From: JBOZRQ01 sp050789255
Lineage (GTDB): Bacteria > Bacillota > Sulfobacillia > Symbiobacteriales > Symbiobacteriaceae
DNA: 64,000 nt
Direction of reading: 5' to 3'
Assembly: GCA_050789255.1 (NCBI GenBank)
Contig: JBOZRQ010000009.1
Span: forward strand, 62,001-126,000
Positions 60,500-64,000 of this stretch are shown here, piece after piece. Below the pieces are notes generated by a model. It saw nothing but the letters and a program-made list of their open reading frames with translations. It was not told the origin of the DNA and made no database searches. The translations under genes and the position numbers were made by a program. The stretch's first letter is position 1. Each line of letters opens with the position of its first letter.

Positions 60500-61339
60500 C
60501 TACAGTTCGCTTCGGATCGAGTTGGCCCATTCCAGGACCCGTTGGGCAGCTCCGGCGGGGCGGTCTGGGACATAGACGTCCGCGATCGTCATGCGCCAGC
60601 ACCGCAGCACCGGGCGCCGCTCCTGCTCCGGCCGGCGCACACGCACGCTGCCCGCAGTCGCTTCTCCAACCCGTCTTCGGATCTCGGCAATGGGAAGCTG
60701 ATGATCCAGGTGCTCGATGTACAAGGCGCGCAGTCCATCGATCGCTTCCTGGGTGAACTGGGCCGGATGCTGGAGGTTGTAGGAGGCTACGGTCAGGAAG
60801 TGCTGGGCGAGGAGCTCGGGGTCGTAGGCCTCCCAGGCGATGACTGCACCAAGCTGCTCCCAGCAGTTCATGCCTGCCACCATGGGGGCGCCGCACTCCG
60901 GGCAGGATGTGGGCGCCGCCGCAAGCAAGGAGCGCAGAGACTTCTCCAGGGTTTCGTCGTCGGCGCCGGTGCGCCGCTTGGGTCCCGGCAGGCGGACCCC
61001 GCCGCGCCGCAACCGGGCGTTCAGCGCCCGCTGGGCCAGGCGGCCTTCCATCTCCTCCTCGCGGAAGATGTGGCCCCAGGGGCTCAAAGCGCGGGCGCCC
61101 TTAGCCAGGGCCAGCCCGGCCAGGCCCCAGTCCTGGGTGATCACCACGTCGCCCCGCTGGGTCCGGTTGATGATCGCCATGTCCGCCGCCTGGGACTCCG
61201 GCCCGACCATGATATGGTTCTCGCCGCGAATATCGTGGCGGAAGGAGGCGACGGTGATCAGCTCCACCCCGGCTGAAGCGCAAACCCGGCGGATTATGTC
61301 CAGCCCCGGGCACGCATCGGCGTCGACCAGCACTTTCAC
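60500..61339 (-). CDS. UPF0178 (YaiI/YqxD)-DUF5946 fusion protein
   Basis: The 279-residue protein begins with a complete UPF0178 domain (MKVLVDADACPGLDIIRRV, GPESQAADMAIINRTQRGDVVITQDWGLA, ALNARLRRGG; about 1-145), a NYN/PIN-like nuclease-type fold. It continues into a second domain (about 150-279) with CPECGAPM near residue 155, MNCWEQLGAVIAWEAYDPELLAQHFLTVASYNLQHPAQFT in pieces, matching DUF5946. Stand-alone UPF0178 proteins are about 150 residues. The function of both is unknown. It lies 3' of the glycosyltransferase gene on the same strand with a 15-bp gap. Confidence 0.82.
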   Translation of the reverse strand: MKVLVDADACPGLDIIRRVCASAGVELITVASFRHDIRGENHIMVGPESQAADMAIINRTQRGDVVITQDWGLAGLALAKGARALSPWGHIFREEEMEGRLAQRALNARLRRGGVRLPGPKRRTGADDETLEKSLRSLLAAAPTSCPECGAPMVAGMNCWEQLGAVIAWEAYDPELLAQHFLTVASYNLQHPAQFTQEAIDGLRALYIEHLDHQLPIAEIRRRVGEATAGSVRVRRPEQERRPVLRCWRMTIADVYVPDRPAGAAQRVLEWANSIRSEL

Positions 61340-61354
61340 CGCACAACCGCCCCC

Positions 61355-62758
61355 CTACTTGCTTTTGGCGAAACCCTTGCGGGTCATTTCGCCCCACTGA
61401 TGCCCGCCACGCAGGTAGCTGAAGACGCCCTTAAGGCGCCACCATAGGTTTAGTTGCCGGTAGCCCAGGTTCTCCAGCACGGCGATGCCCAGCAGCGCCA
61501 GCAGCTGCGGCAGGGTCCGGTAACGCTGGAAGCTCAGCTCCTCGGCCAGCACCGCCGCAACCGACAGCAGCACCCCGAAGAGCACCGACACCGCCATGAA
61601 GAGCCCGAAGGCGAACCAGTTGAGGAGCCCGAGCCATGCGGCCACCGGGATGAAGAGATACCCGGAGAGCTCCAGGACCGGGCCGACCACCTCGGCCAGC
61701 CAGAAGTAGGGCATGGCCAGCATCCCGGCGGCGCCGTACCGTGGGTTCAGCATCATGCGCTTGTGCCGGATCAGGGTGTCGAGCAGCCCGCGGTGCCACC
61801 GGTCCCGCTGGCGGGCCAGCACCTTCACCGACTCGGGCACCTCGGTCCAGCAGATCGGGTCCGGCACGAAGGCGACCCGGTAGCGGCGCCCCCGCTCGCG
61901 CATGTGCCGGTGCAGCCGTACCACCAGCTCCATATCCTCGCCGACGCTGCCGGTCAGGTAGCCGCCCACCTGTGCCACCGCCTCGGTCTTGAAGAGCCCG
62001 AAGGCGCCCGAGATGATCAGCAGGCCCCCGACCGGGTTCCAGCCGAGCCGGCCCAAGTAAAAGGCCCGCAGGTACTCCACGATCTGAAACAGGGCGACGG
62101 GGCTGCGCGGCAGCCCCACCGACTGCACCCGGCCCGCCCGGACCGTGCACCCGTTGACCACCCGGACGAAGCCGCCGCTGGCGACCATTTCCTCCGGGTG
62201 CTCCAGGAACGGCTGCACCACCCGCTCCAGCGCATCCTCAGCCAGGAGCGAGTCCGCATCCACCGCGCAGAAGAGCGGGGCGCGGGAGAGGGCAATGCCG
62301 GCGTTCAGGGCGTCGGCCTTGCCCCCATTTGCCTTGTCCACGACGACCAGATTGGGGTAGGCAGGAGAGGCGTAGGTCCCCTTGATCGGCTGGTGCTGCA
62401 GAGTGCGCATGGGCACCCGCACCACCGGCTTCAGGTCGAAGGTCTCGATCAGCACCTCCATCGTCCGGTCCTTCGATCCGTCGTTGATAACGATGATCTC
62501 AAAGTTCGGGTAACGGAGCAGGCTCATGCCCCGCACACACTCTGCGATCGACGCCGCCTCGTTGTAGGCCGGCATCAGTAGGGAGATCGGCGGCGTGAGC
62601 GTGGAGCTATAGAGTCGGAACTCCTGGACATAGCGGGAGCGAATCAGAAAGCGCAGGATATCCCAGAACGCAATGACCGTCATGACCGTGTAGAAGCTGT
62701 CGACCAGGAGGAAGTAAACGAGGATCATTCCGCTGTAAACCAGGACGGCTGGGCTCAT
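61355..62758 (-). CDS. Family 2 glycosyltransferase, processive membrane type
   Basis: The 467-residue enzyme has an N-terminal membrane segment (5-35), a GT2 catalytic domain with LLMPAYNEAASIAE, VINDGSKDRT, the AVDADS motif, GEDMELVVRLH and QRDRWHRG (QxxRW), and four or so C-terminal membrane segments. This is the layout of hyaluronan/PgaC/cellulose synthase-like enzymes that extend and export a polysaccharide. No PilZ domain is visible. The start overlaps the HEAT protein stop by ATGA. Confidence 0.92.
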   Translation of the reverse strand: MSPAVLVYSGMILVYFLLVDSFYTVMTVIAFWDILRFLIRSRYVQEFRLYSSTLTPPISLLMPAYNEAASIAECVRGMSLLRYPNFEIIVINDGSKDRTMEVLIETFDLKPVVRVPMRTLQHQPIKGTYASPAYPNLVVVDKANGGKADALNAGIALSRAPLFCAVDADSLLAEDALERVVQPFLEHPEEMVASGGFVRVVNGCTVRAGRVQSVGLPRSPVALFQIVEYLRAFYLGRLGWNPVGGLLIISGAFGLFKTEAVAQVGGYLTGSVGEDMELVVRLHRHMRERGRRYRVAFVPDPICWTEVPESVKVLARQRDRWHRGLLDTLIRHKRMMLNPRYGAAGMLAMPYFWLAEVVGPVLELSGYLFIPVAAWLGLLNWFAFGLFMAVSVLFGVLLSVAAVLAEELSFQRYRTLPQLLALLGIAVLENLGYRQLNLWWRLKGVFSYLRGGHQWGEMTRKGFAKSK

Positions 62759-63843
62759 CGCCACCGAGCCCCTCCCCCCTGGAGTCCCGGCTGGAGGACC
62801 TCTTGCACGACCTGACCCAGCAGGGTCCCTTCCGTGTCGGGCGCCCGGTGCAGGGCCTGCTCGCCCAGCGGCCCCATGCGGTAGAGGGCTTTGGCGGCGG
62901 CCGCAACCAGCCAGGGTTCCGGTGCGGCCAACAAGGGCTCGACCCAGGGGATCGCAGCGGGATCGCCGATCTGCCCCAGAGCCTGCACCGCCTGGCTGCG
63001 CACGACCCAGGACGGGTCGCACAGGCAGCGGCTGAGGATCTCGAGGGCCAGGGGGCTCTCAAACCGACCCAACGCCCGGCAGCATGCGGCCCGCACATCG
63101 ACGCTGTCCGAGTCGACCAGCAGGTGTTGGATCACGGGCTCGGCCTCGTGGGCTCGCATGTCGCCCAGAATTTCCACGGCGATGGCGATGCGCCGCGGCT
63201 GTCTCCCCGTCGATAGGTAGCCAATCAGGGCGCCGCTTGCCTGCGGGCCAGCCTCCATAATTACGTCGGCCAGGCGGAGGGCGCTAAAGGTATTCTCCTC
63301 GTCCAGGCTCAGGATCAGGTCCGAGAGCCACTCGCCCCTGCCGAGCTCGATCATCGCCCGGGCTGCGGCGATGCGAACCTCTGCGTTGGGATCCTTCAGC
63401 AGAGCCCGCAGCGTACGGGTCACCGCCGGCGCCCCCATCAGGCCGAGACGGCGGGCCGCATCGGCCCGGACCCACCAGAGGCGGGAGCCGGTGCGCTTTC
63501 GGTTGCGGTCCACGGCGCCGAGGGCCACGAAGGCATCAGCCAGTACGCCGCGCACCTCGCCGGAGAACTTGGTCGCGATCTCCACCAGTAAGTCCTCCGC
63601 CAGCAGATGGTCCCGGCGGGGCAGCCCCCGGACAAACTGAACCGGGGAGAGTTCTCCGGCGGAGAGCAGCAGGGCTTGCTCCTGGTACTTGGACCGGCGC
63701 AGGGCACGCCGGCGCTCTGTCCACAATCCGACCAGCCGGTGCCCGAGGGTATAGCACACGCTCGCCGCCAGCAAGGCTGTTAGCACCAGGACCGCCTGCA
63801 ACGCCAAAGTCTGAACGGCGTCCAACTCACCGGGCATCGGCAC
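62755..63843 (-). CDS. Membrane-anchored HEAT-repeat protein
   Basis: The 362-residue protein has one N-terminal membrane segment (about 8-35), a short charged linker and about eight HEAT/PBS-lyase-type repeats (for example DPSWVVRSQAVQALGQIGDPAAIPWVEPLL and DSDSVDVRAACCRALGRFESPLALEIL). It is a scaffold by type. Its GTG start overlaps the response regulator stop by one base and its stop overlaps the glycosyltransferase start, so it probably links the regulator to the enzyme. Confidence 0.88.
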   Translation of the reverse strand: MPMPGELDAVQTLALQAVLVLTALLAASVCYTLGHRLVGLWTERRRALRRSKYQEQALLLSAGELSPVQFVRGLPRRDHLLAEDLLVEIATKFSGEVRGVLADAFVALGAVDRNRKRTGSRLWWVRADAARRLGLMGAPAVTRTLRALLKDPNAEVRIAAARAMIELGRGEWLSDLILSLDEENTFSALRLADVIMEAGPQASGALIGYLSTGRQPRRIAIAVEILGDMRAHEAEPVIQHLLVDSDSVDVRAACCRALGRFESPLALEILSRCLCDPSWVVRSQAVQALGQIGDPAAIPWVEPLLAAPEPWLVAAAAKALYRMGPLGEQALHRAPDTEGTLLGQVVQEVLQPGLQGGGARWR

Positions 63844-64000
63844 TATCGGCTCAGGAAGCGCTGCACACGGGCAACCACCTCGGCCGGGCTGAAGGGCTTG
63901 ACGATGTAGTCGGTGGCCCCTTCCTTGAACCCGGCGAGGATATCGCGCTCCTGTCCTTTGGCGGTGAGCATGATGACGGGGAGCCCGCTTGATTCCGGCT
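63843..64000 (-). CDS. Response regulator receiver domain, 5' truncated by the window edge
   Basis: The last 51 residues of a CheY-like receiver: PVIMLTAKGQERD, GFKEGATDYIVKPFSPAEVVARVQRFLSR, with the conserved Thr (in LTAK) and Lys (in VKPF). The rest lies beyond base 64000. It ends directly after the receiver domain, so it may be a single-domain regulator or have its output domain upstream. It is first of three overlapping genes with the HEAT protein and glycosyltransferase. Confidence 0.9.
   Translation of the reverse strand, partial: PESSGLPVIMLTAKGQERDILAGFKEGATDYIVKPFSPAEVVARVQRFLSR

Noticed and set aside
60066..60896. Possible minus-strand gene across the tandem repeats
   Set aside because: The predicted protein is a translation of the satellites and overlaps the UPF0178 fusion gene.

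Overview
The window reads as chromosome of a GC-rich (roughly two thirds G+C by eye) member of the Bacillota, most like the Symbiobacterium lineage. This is an inference from strong AAGGAGG ribosome sites combined with high GC, an S-layer-homology protein, a BceABRS-type peptide-antibiotic module, a BlaI/BlaR-like pair and a DUF2512 membrane protein. Genes are tightly packed with many ATGA stop/start overlaps. No rRNA, tRNA, CRISPR array, prophage or intact transposase was seen.

Layout. 1-2.7 kb: 3' end of an amino-sugar operon (anmK-nagA-nagB). 3.2-4.2 kb: exported esterase. 4.3-10.6 kb: a 2029-residue giant flagellin whose hypervariable region carries nine short repeats, a beta-propeller and twelve Asp-box repeats; its leader is a cyclic-di-GMP-I riboswitch followed by an intrinsic terminator. 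10.7-15.1 kb: NAD-type molybdenum formate dehydrogenase operon. 15.2-17.1 kb: MacB-like ABC exporter. 17-20.9 kb: HAD hydrolase, UvrD/PcrA helicase and a small unknown protein. 21-25.1 kb: BlaI-type repressor, M56 protease and ABC exporter, with matching operators before the repressor and the exporter. 25.2-29.7 kb: DinB, cobalamin adenosyltransferase, HD protein, THEP1 NTPase, SLH protein and DUF2512. 30-33.8 kb: M20 peptidase, acetyltransferase and a GabT-like aminotransferase. 33.8-36.3 kb: membrane GGDEF-EAL protein. 36.3-42.7 kb: an ACP-like protein without the attachment serine, then a fatty-acyl/CoA operon (AMP ligase, CoA transferase, TetR, SCP2, SDR, thiolase). 42.8-47.1 kb: DUF4097 lipoprotein, WYL regulator divergent from an SDR, and an iron alcohol dehydrogenase. 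47.1-48.4 kb: MFS gene broken by an in-frame TAG. 48.5-53.5 kb: bceAB plus kinase and regulator with a BceR-type operator, then an SRPBCC protein. 53.6-60 kb: LuxR-family ATPase regulator, ankyrin protein, Asp-box propeller plus MoaD-like protein, and a membrane-anchored unknown. 60-64 kb: satellite-like repeats, a UPF0178-DUF5946 fusion, and a glycosyltransferase, HEAT protein and response-regulator operon cut by the window edge.

The most notable items are the giant flagellin under c-di-GMP riboswitch control (with a c-di-GMP-metabolising protein 23 kb away), and several 170-300 bp imperfect palindromes in the larger intergenic gaps. Two of these, at 29.65-29.95 kb and 43.67-43.94 kb, have quite different arms but share a central hairpin with identical flanks and loop and a fully compensated stem. 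Three palindromes end at a host gene's 3' end and supply its stop codon.
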